Positions 50,396 to 60,029 of a DNA stretch of 64,000 nucleotides are shown here, in pieces. The position numbers and the translations under genes were made by a program. Each line of letters opens with the position of its first letter. The first letter of the stretch is position 1. The notes under the pieces were generated by a model. The model was given only the letters and a program-made list of their open reading frames with translations, was not told the DNA's origin and did no database searches. The DNA is taken from positions 248,001-312,000 of the forward strand of contig CALSLP010000001.1 of the NCBI GenBank assembly GCA_943787225.1, written 5' to 3'. Source of the stretch: an uncultured Alphaproteobacteria bacterium (GTDB lineage Bacteria; Pseudomonadota; Alphaproteobacteria; MPNO01; UBA2964).

Positions 50396-51454
50396 CGTCG
50401 TCGCCCGACCCCATGTCGTTATTATCCGTCGCCATCAATTCGAGCTGGGACATCACCTCTTTGTCCGCTTTCAAACCAATATGATCAAACCCGCGTGCGG
50501 TCACGACACGACCGCGCGGTGTACGCTGGACAAGCGCTTGCTGAATAAGAAACGGCTCAATTACCTCTTCAATGGCATCGCGCTGCTCTGACAACGCCGC
50601 CGCCAAGGTCTCGACCCCGACCGGCCCACCACCATAGTTTTCGCAGATCGTTCGGAGATATCGACGGTCCATCGCATCAAGGCCAAGAGCATCGACCTCC
50701 AGACGATTGAGGGCGGCATCCGCGATGGCAGCATCAACCGCGCCATTTTTGCCGACCACGCAAAATCACGCACCCGTCGTAGCAACCTTCCCGCAACACG
50801 AGGAGTCCCACGAGCCCGCCGAGAAATCTCGCCCGCCCCACCATCGGTAAGCTCAAGACCCAAGAGGTTCGCCGCGCGTCGAACGATGCTCTCAAGTTCT
50901 TCGGCACTGTAAAAATTTAGCCGCAGCGGAATGCCAAACCGTTCACGCAAAGGAGTCGTGAGCAGACCTGATCGGGTCGTCGCCCCAACCAGCGTAAAGG
51001 GCTGCAAATCAATTCGCACTGATCTCGCCGCCGGTCCTTCGCCGATCACAAGATCGAGTTTGTAATCCTCAATGGCTGGATAAAGAATTTCTTCGACGAT
51101 CGGAGACAGTCGATGAATTTCGTCAATAAACAGGACGTCGTTTGCTTCCAAATTCGTGAGGATCGCCGCGAGGTCGCCTGCTTTGGCAATCACGGGACCA
51201 GATGTCATACGGAAACCGACACCGAGTTCTCGAGCGACAATCTGAGCGAGTGTTGTTTTACCGAGACCAGGCGGGCCATAAAAAAGGACATGATCAAGCG
51301 CCTCACCACGTGTCTTTGCGGCATTAATAAACACACTCAAATTTTCGCGTAGCTGTGGCTGTCCAACAAAGTCATTGAGCGTTTGCGGGCGTAAGGATAC
51401 CTCGAGGGTGTCATCCTGTTTTGATTCAGGCGCGATAATACGTTCCTCTGTCAC
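50382..51454 (-). pseudogene. ruvB: Holliday junction helicase RuvB, one frameshift
   Basis: RuvB is the hexameric motor of branch migration. Walker [13 protein letters not shown], Walker [10 protein letters not shown], sensor GATTRSG and the C-terminal winged helix ([15 protein letters not shown]) are all present. Near 50760, one base appears missing: the RVRDFA segment should continue into [11 protein letters not shown], which is found in the next frame. Restoring one G joins both parts into a full-length protein. Its start overlaps the ruvA stop by four bases. Confidence 0.92.
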
Positions 51455-52056
51455 GCACTAAGCTCCTGCAACCCGGCTTTTACCAGCGCTTCAACGCTGG
51501 ACTCATCACCAAGTGCCTGGGCCGCTTGTGACACCGCCCCAAAGGCAGCACTACGCCCATAACCAAGGTTAACGAGCGCCGAGACCGCGTCCGCAACAGC
51601 GCCGGCCTCTTTGGTCGAATTACCGCCGAAGTCGACATGACGCACAACACTGAGCTCGGTTGCTTTTTCACGCAATTCCGCCAGCAGACGAACTGCGAGG
51701 CGTGGGCCAACGCCCGGCGCCCGCGTCAGGGCAGCTTTGTCTTCTGCCATCATCGCATTTGCCAATTCATCTGGCGCCAACGTACCAAGAATGGCCAGTG
51801 CTACCTTCGCACCGACTCCCTGCACGGTGGTCAACAGCTTAAACCAGTCTCGTTCCGACTGATCAGCAAAGCCATAGAGATGAATATGATCTTCACGCAC
51901 ATGTGTTTCGACTGAGACGGAGACCGGCTCACCTGCCCGACCGAACGCGCCGAGGGTCCGTGCCGAACAAAACACCAGATAGCCAACGCCCGCCACATCG
52001 ATGATCGCACCGTCATCCCCAACCGAGTCCAATATGCCTGTAAGCTTGGCAATCAT
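51451..52056 (-). CDS. ruvA: Holliday junction DNA-binding protein RuvA
   Basis: 201 residues from ATG 52056 ([10 protein letters not shown], the normal N-terminus). The OB-fold domain is followed by two helix-hairpin-helix motifs ([16 protein letters not shown] and [17 protein letters not shown]) and the C-terminal domain that contacts RuvB. It binds four-way junctions. It lies between ruvC and ruvB in one operon. Confidence 0.96.
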   Translation of the reverse strand: MIAKLTGILDSVGDDGAIIDVAGVGYLVFCSARTLGAFGRAGEPVSVSVETHVREDHIHLYGFADQSERDWFKLLTTVQGVGAKVALAILGTLAPDELANAMMAEDKAALTRAPGVGPRLAVRLLAELREKATELSVVRHVDFGGNSTKEAGAVADAVSALVNLGYGRSAAFGAVSQAAQALGDESSVEALVKAGLQELSA

Positions 52057-52067
52057 TCCAAAAATCC

Positions 52068-52592
52068 CTATTCCGCAGGCGGCGCGGCATGAACAACCTG
52101 CACGCCGGAAGCCCAGCGTGCGCGACTGCGGCGATGATGTGCATGACAAATAGCGACACCGAGTGCATCAGCTGCATCGGCGCTATCAATTGATGCACCA
52201 GGCAACAAAGTACGAACCATCATTTCGACTTGATCCTTGCCCGCATGCCCCGCACCGACCAGCGATTTTTTGATGACATTTGCAGGATATTCACTGACTA
52301 GAATATCCGCCATCGCGGGGGCTAGTAAGACAACCCCGCGAGCCTGTCCGAGTTTTAACGTTGATTTGGGGTTTCGGTTTACAAAGGTTTCTTCGACAGC
52401 CGCTTCATCCGGGCGATAGGTTTCCATGATCGAGTTTAAGACGCGATACAAAGCCGCCAGCCGTTCCGCGAGAGACATTTTCGTCGGCACCTTAACGGTG
52501 CCAGCGGCGACAAATGTCAGATTGTTGCCATCAACATCTATGATGCCCCATCCCGTTGCCCGCAGACCGGGATCCAGCCCAATAAGCTTCAT
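52068..52592 (-). CDS. ruvC: Crossover junction endodeoxyribonuclease RuvC
   Basis: 174 residues from ATG 52592. The acidic catalytic residues of the RNase H fold are visible: Asp in GLDPGLRATGWG, Glu in VEETFVNRNPKSTLKLGQARG, and the C-terminal aspartates in DSADAADALGVAICH. It resolves Holliday junctions by symmetric nicks. yebC is 23 bp upstream. Confidence 0.96.
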   Translation of the reverse strand: MKLIGLDPGLRATGWGIIDVDGNNLTFVAAGTVKVPTKMSLAERLAALYRVLNSIMETYRPDEAAVEETFVNRNPKSTLKLGQARGVVLLAPAMADILVSEYPANVIKKSLVGAGHAGKDQVEMMVRTLLPGASIDSADAADALGVAICHAHHRRSRARWASGVQVVHAAPPAE

Positions 52593-52615
52593 CAAATCCC
52601 TTTCACCGCGCCTGC

Positions 52616-53365
52616 TTAATCAGCAAGTGTGGCCATTACCGCATCATCGACTTCGTAATTTGCGGAAACCGACCGCACATCGTCATTGTCGTCCAGCGTC
52701 TCAAGCAGCTTGAACAGTGTTTGCACGTGATCTTCGCCAACCGGCACGGTCACTTGCGGCTTCCACTGCAGCTCAACCAATTGCGGCGTATCAAACTTTG
52801 CCTCGAGTGCTTCGCGGACAGCATGTAAATCATCCGGTTCACAAACCACGTCGTGGCTTTCCTCCGAAGAAACAACATCTGTTGCACCGGCTTCCAGCGC
52901 CGCCTCAAACATTTCGTCAGAGCTGGTTACTTCCGCCGGGTAGCCTACGGCGCCAATGCGATCAAACTGGAAACTGACGCTATTGGTTTCGCCGAGGGAG
53001 CCACCATGCTTTGTAAAAGCCGCCCGCACTTCACTCGCCGTTCGATTACGATTATCCGTCAGCGTCTCGACAATGATGGCAACACCAGCCGGGCCATAAC
53101 CTTCATATCTAATTTCCTCAAACGCCTCCCCGTCGGCTAAACCAGCGCCGCGTTTAATCGCCCGATCGATATTATCCTTTGGCATATTGACAGCTTTCGC
53201 CGCCGTCACTGCCGTCTTAAGAGCGGGATTCATCTCGATATCCGGCATGCCACTCCGCGCGGCCACCTGAATTTCGCGAATATGTTTGGAGAATACCTTG
53301 GCGCGCTTTTTATCCTGCGCCCCTTTCCGGTACATGATGTTTTTAAATTGGGAATGTCCGGCCAT
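52616..53365 (-). CDS. yebC: YebC/PmpR-family protein
   Basis: 249 residues. It opens with [20 protein letters not shown] and has [28 protein letters not shown] and [23 protein letters not shown], the family hallmarks. Members are described as transcriptional regulators and, more recently, as factors aiding translation of proline-rich stretches. Its place before ruvC is widely conserved. Confidence 0.96.
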   Translation of the reverse strand: MAGHSQFKNIMYRKGAQDKKRAKVFSKHIREIQVAARSGMPDIEMNPALKTAVTAAKAVNMPKDNIDRAIKRGAGLADGEAFEEIRYEGYGPAGVAIIVETLTDNRNRTASEVRAAFTKHGGSLGETNSVSFQFDRIGAVGYPAEVTSSDEMFEAALEAGATDVVSSEESHDVVCEPDDLHAVREALEAKFDTPQLVELQWKPQVTVPVGEDHVQTLFKLLETLDDNDDVRSVSANYEVDDAVMATLAD

Positions 53366-53530
53366 GACCGCCTTGGTACGAAGTTAAAGAAGAATATTAT
53401 ACTATATATAGCGGTTTAAAGCACTAAGACCCCATTTTCTAGTCACTAAATTATGTTTAGTCCTGAAAAACCGGTATATGCGCCAGAAATCCGGTCAGAA
53501 AATCCAAACTTACTGGTCCGAATTGTTTAA

Positions 53531-54346
53531 TTACGTCATCTCAGGCGTCGGTGCGAGCCGGCCACCGCGTCGAAATGGCGTCATATTCGTCGCGAGACCA
53601 GTCTCATCATCGGTATCAATAACAACACCGCACAAAGTGGCTTCACCCTGCGCCGCTTCCAGCCGAGGGGCAGGCACTTTCTTCCGAAAGCGGGCGATTG
53701 ACGCTTCTTTTTTCATGCCAATAACCGAGTCATAGTCACCGCACATTCCGAGATCCGTCATATAGCCTGTACCACCCGGTAGAACCTGATGATCGGCCGT
53801 TGGAATATGAGAATGGGTGCCAACAACGGCCGAGACACGGCCATCCAGCGTATGACCCATCGCAACTTTTTCACTCGTCGCCTCGCCGTGAAAATCAACA
53901 ATGATAGCCGCAATGTCGCCACCCATTTTCTTGTTCAGCATCGCACGATCCATCCCTGAGAATGGATCATCCAAAGACGGCATAAACAAAAGCCCCATAA
54001 AATGCAGCACCAGAACTTTGCGACCCGCCCCATCTTCATAGAGCCCCATGCCCGTTCCGGGCGTCCCTTCGGGATAGTTGTGTGGCCGTAACAATCGTTT
54101 CTCTTTATCGAAATGGGGGATGATGTCTTTTTGATCCCAGGCATGATTGCCTGTCGTCACAACGTCAGCGCCGGCCTGCAAGAACTGACCGCAGATTTTG
54201 GGCGTGATACCAAACCCGCCGGCGGCGTTTTCACCGTTCACGACAACGAAATCCAGCGCCAGCTCATGCCGGAGGTGCGGCAGCGCCTCGCACACGGCCC
54301 GCCGCCCACTGCGACCAACGACATCGCCCAAAACAAGAATTCTCAT
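53531..54346 (-). CDS. Metallophosphoesterase, TIGR00282/YmdB family
   Basis: 271 residues from ATG 54346, five bases after the cyclo-ligase stop. The di-metal site is visible in LGDVVGRSGR, VNGENAAGGFG, TTGNHAWD and GTHSHIPTAD. Characterised relatives hydrolyse 2',3'-cyclic nucleotides. In alphaproteobacteria it commonly follows 5-FCL, as here. Physiological role not known in this group. Confidence 0.92.
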   Translation of the reverse strand: MRILVLGDVVGRSGRRAVCEALPHLRHELALDFVVVNGENAAGGFGITPKICGQFLQAGADVVTTGNHAWDQKDIIPHFDKEKRLLRPHNYPEGTPGTGMGLYEDGAGRKVLVLHFMGLLFMPSLDDPFSGMDRAMLNKKMGGDIAAIIVDFHGEATSEKVAMGHTLDGRVSAVVGTHSHIPTADHQVLPGGTGYMTDLGMCGDYDSVIGMKKEASIARFRKKVPAPRLEAAQGEATLCGVVIDTDDETGLATNMTPFRRGGRLAPTPEMT

Positions 54347-54351
54347 TCGAG

Positions 54352-54980
54352 CTACTTTCTCATCCAAATTCTGTCAGGCGGCCCAAAGCGCTTGAAGCCC
54401 TGCTCGGTAATCAGCCAATCCAGCCTCGCATCACCTTCATCATGCGGCACGACCGGAACCCTTTGTGCGTCATAAGCAACACCGACGGCAACCACCGGGC
54501 CGCCTCGACCGTGACGCCGTTCGAGAAGGGTCCGGTCATAATACCCGCCACCATAACCAAGCCGATTACCGTCACCATCAACAGCCAAAAGCGGCACCAA
54601 CATGATCTCCGGGATCAAAACGGGCTGATCAGATGTCGGCTCGGCAACGCCAAAAGAAGCCTCTTCAAGCACATCACCTGGTCTCCAGCGACGAAATGAC
54701 AACGGCTTATCTTTGCGCTGCATCACCGGCAACGCACATTGCATACCGTCACCATGAAGGGTCCCCAGTAATTTGCGGGTATCCAGTTCATCACGCATCG
54801 GCCAATAGGCAGAAACAATTGAGCCTCGTTCTATCGCCAATCCGGCCTCACGCGCTCTTTGCAGTTGATCGCAAATTTCCATCGCTGCCGCTCGACCGCG
54901 ATCACGATGCACCGCTACTCTGACGGCGCGCACTTTTGGGCCAGCGCCCGCTTTGCCTCATCAGTTCGGGAAAGCGCCAA
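54352..54980 (-). CDS. 5-formyltetrahydrofolate cyclo-ligase (N-terminal frameshift)
   Basis: Converts 5-formyl-THF to 5,10-methenyl-THF with ATP. The substrate-binding GYGGGYYDRTL and the LVPLLAVDGDGNRLG region are clear. The uninterrupted frame begins only at a GTG near 54933. One missing base in a T run (54934-54937 on the plus strand) separates it from the expected N-terminal DEAKRALAQKVRAV, which continues to a TTG at 54980. The gene is often called ygfA or fau and sits beside the 6S RNA gene in many proteobacteria, as here. Confidence 0.85.
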
Positions 54981-55008
54981 GGAGACCGTCTTCTTTCTAA
55001 GTCGTGTT

Positions 55009-55127
55009 CTTCTGAAATTCAGGTGATGCCGCGTTAGCCGGTCAACGTGTCAACCTCTAAGGCCCGCGTAAGCAGGTGGGCGCCATATACTGAGACCAGG
55101 GCCCCGGCAGGGACAGCTCCCTAGAAG
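55009..55127 (-). ncRNA. ssrS: 6S RNA (ssrS) candidate
   Basis: Lies between zapA and 5-FCL, the classical location of 6S RNA. Read on the minus strand, the 119-nt segment folds on itself as one long rod. The closing stem is CTTCT with AGAAG, then GCCG with CGGC and GGTC with GACC, leaving a central bubble between them. The apical hairpin is CCTGC-TTAC-GCGGG. This matches the 6S design, which mimics an open promoter and holds RNA polymerase in stationary phase. Ends are approximate, and there is no sequence-level proof. Confidence 0.7.
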
Positions 55128-55184
55128 ATATTATTGGCCAAAGGGTAGTATATGTATCTCGAACCACGCAGCATCGAGATCAAT

Positions 55185-55517
55185 TTAAGCTGGCTCCAGC
55201 TTCTCTGCAATCAATTCTATGCGTTGAGCCAGCGCCTCTGTCTTTTGGGCAAGCGCCTGTTCGGCTTCAGCCGTGGCATCCGCCGCGCTACTATCATCAG
55301 CAGAATTCATATTCGAGAAGGTTTCGGAGAGTTCATCGGAAATCAACAAGCTCGCCATCACCAGCAATCGCGCGTCACCGACCTGACCGACGGACGCCAC
55401 AAGCTCCTGTATCCGCTGATCGACGAAAGCGGCGAGCTGGAGCAAATGATCTTCCTGCCCGTCATCACAGGCGATGCGGTAGGACTTGCCGTTTATCGCA
55501 ACATCAACCTGGGCCAT
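55185..55517 (-). CDS. zapA: Cell division protein ZapA
   Basis: 110 residues from ATG 55517, with GGGAGAG upstream. The N-terminal VDVAINGKSYRIACDDGQEDHL is the ZapA signature, and a C-terminal coiled coil follows (KTEALAQRIELIAEKLE). ZapA cross-links FtsZ filaments at the division ring. It overlaps a small coiled-coil gene upstream. Confidence 0.92.
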   Translation of the reverse strand: MAQVDVAINGKSYRIACDDGQEDHLLQLAAFVDQRIQELVASVGQVGDARLLVMASLLISDELSETFSNMNSADDSSAADATAEAEQALAQKTEALAQRIELIAEKLEPA

Positions 55518-55737
55518 TGCTCTCTCCCAGAATACTACGCAGCTGCTCGATGGCAGAATCCAGACGCATAGAAACATCCTTTGTGCTGCCTTCAAGAGTC
55601 GCACAGCGTTGCCGCAAAGCGGTTAACTCGCCTTCGACCTGCGCCGCCGTGGAGTTCCCGCCGACTCGCTGAGAGGCGTCCTCCAACCGTGCGAGGGCGC
55701 TTTCCAGACGCTCCTGTGCTTCTTCAAGCTGTCCCAT
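55504..55737 (-). CDS. Small coiled-coil protein (DUF4164/ZapB-like)
   Basis: 77 residues from ATG 55737. It is nearly all coiled coil (LEEAQERLESALARLEDA, then LTALRQRCATLEGS and MRLDSAIEQLRSIL). Its stop overlaps the zapA start by 14 bases. Alphaproteobacteria commonly have such a protein before zapA; a ZapB-like partner role is inferred from position and shape only. Confidence 0.65.
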   Translation of the reverse strand: MGQLEEAQERLESALARLEDASQRVGGNSTAAQVEGELTALRQRCATLEGSTKDVSMRLDSAIEQLRSILGESNGPG

Positions 55738-55854
55738 TCCCGCTTGTCTTGTCCCATACATCGAAGATAAAGATTAGAGAACAAGAATAGGATGTCGGTT
55801 GCGCGAGCGTCAACCACGCTCGTCAGAACAGGCAGCACATGGCACACTGGCGAC

Positions 55855-56295
55855 ATGTCTCAAAAGACCAAATCAAAACGCTCCGGCATCAAAGTCCGGC
55901 GGATCGTCATTCACGGCATTAATCATGCGCGCGCCGCGTGCCAAGCGGCTATGGCACAGGAAACAACGGCGTCGCTGGAGCTGTGGAGTGCCCGAAGTGC
56001 CGCAGGTTCACTGGGACCCGCCTGGTTTGGCAATATCACTGAAATCGTTCAGAAAGAGTTCCCAGCTCTTACGATTATCGGCGTCCTGGATTGTGGCGAT
56101 GCACCAGGCAATGCCCTCGCCGCCTTACGCCATGGGATAACCTGCATCTATTTCTCTGCCCCCCCGGCAGTTACCGAGAAAATCAAAGCAATCGCCCGAC
56201 ACACCAAAGCAGATGTCCGGACCCGGCGTCCCTCAATGCCCGACCTGATGGATTTTTCTGACCCATCAGATATCTTGCAGAGACATTTTTCATGA
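55855..56295 (+). CDS. Conserved hypothetical protein, 146 residues
   Basis: Not recognised. A basic N-terminus (KTKSKRSGIKVRR) precedes an alpha/beta fold with strands IVIHGINH, SLELWSAR, LTIIGVLDCGDAPG and ITCIYFSAP. There is no signal peptide. ATG 55855 gives the best start; an upstream ATG at 55792 would overlap the promoter region of the divergent zapA operon. It sits 78 bp before the aldolase gene on the same strand. The pattern SLGPAWFGNITEIVQ suggests a conserved binding site of unknown purpose. Confidence 0.6.
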   Translation: MSQKTKSKRSGIKVRRIVIHGINHARAACQAAMAQETTASLELWSARSAAGSLGPAWFGNITEIVQKEFPALTIIGVLDCGDAPGNALAALRHGITCIYFSAPPAVTEKIKAIARHTKADVRTRRPSMPDLMDFSDPSDILQRHFS

Positions 56296-56373
56296 ATTGC
56301 GCTTGAGGCTTTCCCTCCTGCGGCAGATTCACGTATAAGCAATGTACAGATTTGCGAAGATAACGAGGATGAA

Positions 56374-57297
56374 ATGACCAAGGTTACGCAGCGCGTTAAA
56401 AAAATTCTGGCCGGATATGAATCAGACAATCCCGGGACCAAGGGAAACCTGGCGCGGATTTTGATGCACGGAAAGCTCGGCGGCACCGGCAAGATGGTTA
56501 TTCTGCCAGTCGACCAGGGCTTTGAACACGGCCCGGCACGCAGCTTTGCGCCAAACCCCGCTGGTTACGATCCGCATTATCACTATCAACTGGCTGTCGA
56601 TGCCGGGCTCAACGCCTACGCCTCCACCCTTGGCATGCTGGAAGCCGGAGCTGACACATTCGCTGGCGCGATCCCAACCATTCTCAAGTGCAACAGCGCC
56701 AACTCGCTTTCGTCAAACAAGGATCAGGCAGTTACTGCCTCGGTAGCGGATGCGCTTCGCCTCGGCTGCGCTGCCATTGGCTTTACAATTTATCCTGGTT
56801 CCGAAGATCAATATGAACTGATCGAAGAAATTCGGGAGCTCGCCGAAGAAGCCAAATCAGTCGGCCTGGCGGTCGTCGTTTGGTCCTATCCACGCGGCGG
56901 CATGGTTTCGCGCGAAGGCGAAACAGCCATGGATGTCTGTGCCTATGCAGCCCATCTGGCCGCTTTGATCGGTGCCCATATTATCAAGGTCAAACCCCCA
57001 ACAGATGCGATGTTCCTTGAAGCCGCTGAAAAGGTCTATACCGCACAGAAGATCGACGTCTCGACATTGACCGCCCGGATCAGCCACGTTGTTCAGAGTT
57101 GTTTCAATGGCCGTCGTATCGTTGTGTTCTCTGGCGGTGAAGCCAAGGATCTTGATGGCATCTATAACGAAGCCCGCGCCATTCGTGATGGCGGTGGTAA
57201 CGGATCGATCATTGGACGAAACACCTTCCAGCGGCCGCGTGAAGATGCGCTGGCAATGCTCGACTCAATCGTCAAAATCTATCAAGGCAAGTTCTGA
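56374..57297 (+). CDS. fbaB: Class I fructose-bisphosphate aldolase (DhnA/FbaB type)
   Basis: 307 residues. VILPVDQGFEHGPARSF near the N-terminus and HIIKVKPPTD, which holds the Schiff-base lysine region, are typical of the archaeal/DhnA-type class I aldolase. GNGSIIGRNTFQRPREDAL is the phosphate-binding end. It cleaves or forms fructose-1,6-bisphosphate. thiE starts six bases after its stop, a pairing seen in other alphaproteobacteria. Confidence 0.93.
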   Translation: MTKVTQRVKKILAGYESDNPGTKGNLARILMHGKLGGTGKMVILPVDQGFEHGPARSFAPNPAGYDPHYHYQLAVDAGLNAYASTLGMLEAGADTFAGAIPTILKCNSANSLSSNKDQAVTASVADALRLGCAAIGFTIYPGSEDQYELIEEIRELAEEAKSVGLAVVVWSYPRGGMVSREGETAMDVCAYAAHLAALIGAHIIKVKPPTDAMFLEAAEKVYTAQKIDVSTLTARISHVVQSCFNGRRIVVFSGGEAKDLDGIYNEARAIRDGGGNGSIIGRNTFQRPREDALAMLDSIVKIYQGKF

Positions 57298-57302
57298 GCC
57301 GG

Positions 57303-57980
57303 ATGGCAAATAAAGATGACCGGCTTCGCTGTCGGCTCTATTTAATTACACCACCGGACGTTTACGGCGATAAATTGTCGCCGTTTGCCGATGCGCTGGC
57401 AGCCGCCCTTGATGGCGGAGATGTTGCCTGTGTTCAACTGCGGCTCAAAGACGTCGATGACGCCGTCATTCTGGATGTGGCAGACCGGTTACGACCCATC
57501 TGCCATGACCACGATGTCGCCTTGATCATGAACGACCGCGCTGATCTCGCCGCCAAAGCCGATTGCGACGGTGTGCATGTTGGCCAAACTGACACCCCTT
57601 ATGGCGAGGCCCGCGCCTTACTTGGAGATGACGCATCGTCGGTGTCACCTGTCATGCGTCAACCCATCTCGCGATGGAGGCTGGGGAAGCTGGCGCTGAC
57701 TATGTTGCCTTTGGCGCATTTTTTGACAGCACAACCAAACAACGAAAATTTGCCGCCGATCCGGAAATTCTGTCGCAATGGCAGGACTCAATGGTGGTCC
57801 CCTGCGTCGCAATCGGCGGCATTACGATTGAAAATTGTCGTCCCATCGTCGAAGCCGGCGCTGATTTTATCGCTGTCGCCGCCGGTGTCTGGGCCTTACC
57901 CGGACGGACCAGGCGCAGCCGTTAAAGCCTTCAACGATATTTTCGATGAGGTTGCGGTCAGCTCGAAAGAGCTAGCGCAA
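57303..57980 (+). pseudogene. thiE: Thiamine-phosphate synthase, interrupted by two frameshifts
   Basis: ThiE couples HMP-PP with thiazole phosphate. The visible parts are LYLITPP at the start, [48 protein letters not shown] and [13 protein letters not shown]. One base is missing near 57630, where GVTCHAS should follow DDA, and one is extra near 57892, before [13 protein letters not shown]. After that the frame runs without an early stop, so the 3' end near 57980 is estimated from family length. It sits six bases after the aldolase gene. Confidence 0.82.
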
Positions 57981-57989
57981 CTCCTCAGG

Positions 57990-58872
57990 CTACGCGCCTT
58001 CAGACAAGGGCTTCCCCTCAATTGTGACCCGGCGCAAGGTACGACGTTGTTCGCGTGGCCAGTCAGTCCGGGCGTGAAGGCAGGAAAGATTGTCCCAGAT
58101 AATGATGTCGCCGGGCCGCCAGACATGCTCATAAAAATTGTCCGGCGCTTCAACGATATCCGCCACCTGGTTGATCAGAGTCACGGCTCTCCTCGTCGCT
58201 ATAGCCTTCAATCCGCATCGACATTAATCGGCTGATATAGACGGCTTTGCGACCAGTATCCGGATTGGTCACAAAACCGGCTGCCAGTAATGCAGTAAAT
58301 TCTCCAGCGGCTGATCGAGGCTGCCGGGCTCCGTCTTTGTATAGTCATACATCTGCAAAACCTTACGGCCTTCCAGTTTCTGGCGAAGCGCCTCCGGGCA
58401 GACGATCATACCCGTTATAGAGGCTGGCGAATTTGGTATGGCCGCCCTCTGAGGGGATTTCCACCGCATAGAGAAACGACGCCCTATGCGGCTTCTCGAC
58501 ATAGCATTTGTCGGTGTGGAACCACATCTCGCCATCGCCCAGCGAGCCCACCGGCTTGCCCTCATCATCGAGTTCATTGGTAACGAGCTGCATCGGATTG
58601 TCCGGATCAGCCCGAAAGGCGCGCTTTTCAACCGGCGGCTTTATGCGCGCCGCAACCTCGCCGTAAATCCGGGCATAGGTGAATTGCTCATCCTCGCTGA
58701 GGTCCTGATCCCGGACCAGCAGGATACTGTTCTCTGCCCAGGCCTGACGGAGGACCGCGCCAGTCGCCGCATCAATCGGTTGAGAAATATCGAGACCACG
58801 GACTTCGATACCAATCACCGGCGATAAAGGCACAAGATCCAGATCACCGTTCTGCTGCAATTGCGTTGCCAT
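57990..58872 (-). pseudogene. TauD/TfdA-family dioxygenase, interrupted by three frameshifts
   Basis: A paralogue of the intact gene at 58884-59753; both share GGHTKFASLY and the iron motif WFHTDKCY (H-x-D). The frame breaks near 58395 (one extra base before EALRQKLEG), near 58274 (one base missing in an A run) and near 58180 (one extra base before LINQVAD). After correction, the local spacing matches the paralogue exactly, with 20 residues from EGYSD to DIVE. The distal His region CLHARTDWPREQRRTLRR is kept. Either recent decay or sequence error. Confidence 0.85.
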
Positions 58873-58883
58873 GTTTCTCTCCT

Positions 58884-59753
58884 TTAAACCAGCGTATCGC
58901 CCTGGACAGTGCAGCGCCGCAATGTCCGGCGCTCATCCTGCGGCCAGTCGGTCCGCGCATGAACCGACGACAAATTGTCCCAGACAATGATATCGCCGGG
59001 CGCCCAGATATGTTCATACATATTATCAGGAGATTCGATGATGTCCCATAGCGTCTCCAACACTTCACGATTTTCAGCATCGTCCAGCCCTTCGATGCGC
59101 GAGGTCATCAGCCGGTTTACATAGAGCGCCTTTTTGCCGGTATCCGGATTGGTGACAAAAATCGGCTGCCAGTAATGCATTAACTCATCAATCTTCACAT
59201 CCGTGCCAACCGGCACCGTCCCGAAATCATAGACCTGCAAGGCCCGTCGTCCTTCAAGCATGTTCCGCAGATCATCGGGCAGCATGTCATAGGCCCGATA
59301 GAGGCTGGCAAATTTGGTGTGTCCCCCTTCCGAGGGAATCTCCATCGCATACAGCGTCGACGCCCGGTGCGGTTTTTCCTCGTAGCACTTGTCGGTGTGG
59401 AAATACATTTCACCATGACCAAGCGAGCCGAGACGATTGCCATTTTCATCGACCCGGTCGGTGATCAGATGCATCGGGTTTTCGGGGTCCGGCACAAAGT
59501 CACGCTTTTCAACCGGCGGCTTGGAGCGCGCTGCGATCTCGCCAAATATCCGCGCAAAGGCATATTGCGCATCATCATCAAGCTCTTGTCCGCGGATGAG
59601 CAAAATGGATTTTTCGGCCCATACGGCTTTGAGTGTACGCGCCAGTATTTCATCCATCGGCTCGTTTAGATCGATACCTCGAACCTCGACCCCAATCGCC
59701 TCCGAAAGTGGGTGAAGAACCAGCCGATGAGAATCCTGCTCCTGATCTGGCAT
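58884..59753 (-). CDS. TauD/TfdA-family 2-oxoglutarate dioxygenase
   Basis: 289 residues, intact. Iron ligands H119-x-D121 in MYFHTDKCY and the distal H265 in VHARTDWPQDERRTLRR, with the 2OG-contacting arginines right after. Eleven bases separate its stop from the start of the interrupted paralogue, so this is a tandem duplication. The two copies are diverged (SLYRAYDMLP versus SLYNGYDRLP), so the duplication is not new. The substrate is unknown. Confidence 0.88.
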   Translation of the reverse strand: MPDQEQDSHRLVLHPLSEAIGVEVRGIDLNEPMDEILARTLKAVWAEKSILLIRGQELDDDAQYAFARIFGEIAARSKPPVEKRDFVPDPENPMHLITDRVDENGNRLGSLGHGEMYFHTDKCYEEKPHRASTLYAMEIPSEGGHTKFASLYRAYDMLPDDLRNMLEGRRALQVYDFGTVPVGTDVKIDELMHYWQPIFVTNPDTGKKALYVNRLMTSRIEGLDDAENREVLETLWDIIESPDNMYEHIWAPGDIIVWDNLSSVHARTDWPQDERRTLRRCTVQGDTLV

Positions 59754-59962
59754 TGATAGTCTCCACCACCTCCGAAGTTATACCCCACAATGATTATGAT
59801 GGTTTAGGCCGCAGAAGAGCAATATTTATGAAGCTTAATCATTGTTACAATATGTGTTTCGCGTTGTTTTTGGCCGATTAACCGTCGGAATTTCTTACAA
59901 TTCAAAAATTCCTTGCTTACAAAATCCCTGTAACGCCTTGTTTTCCAAGATATCCCTCGAAA

Positions 59963-59978
59963 TGGCACAATTCTTGCA
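59963..59978 (+). promoter_or_regulatory. Sigma-54 promoter, near-consensus
   Basis: TGGCACAATTCTTGCA matches the -24/-12 consensus TGGCACG-N4-TTGCA at every position except the seventh (A for G). It lies 52 bases upstream of the ATG of the small surface-protein gene. Sigma-54 control of PEP-CTERM protein genes, through the PrsK/PrsR regulators, is known in other proteobacteria. The regulator itself is not in the window. Confidence 0.8.
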
Positions 59979-60029
59979 TATAAATTATTGAATTTAAAAA
60001 TAAAATTGGGATTTTGGGACACACGAACA

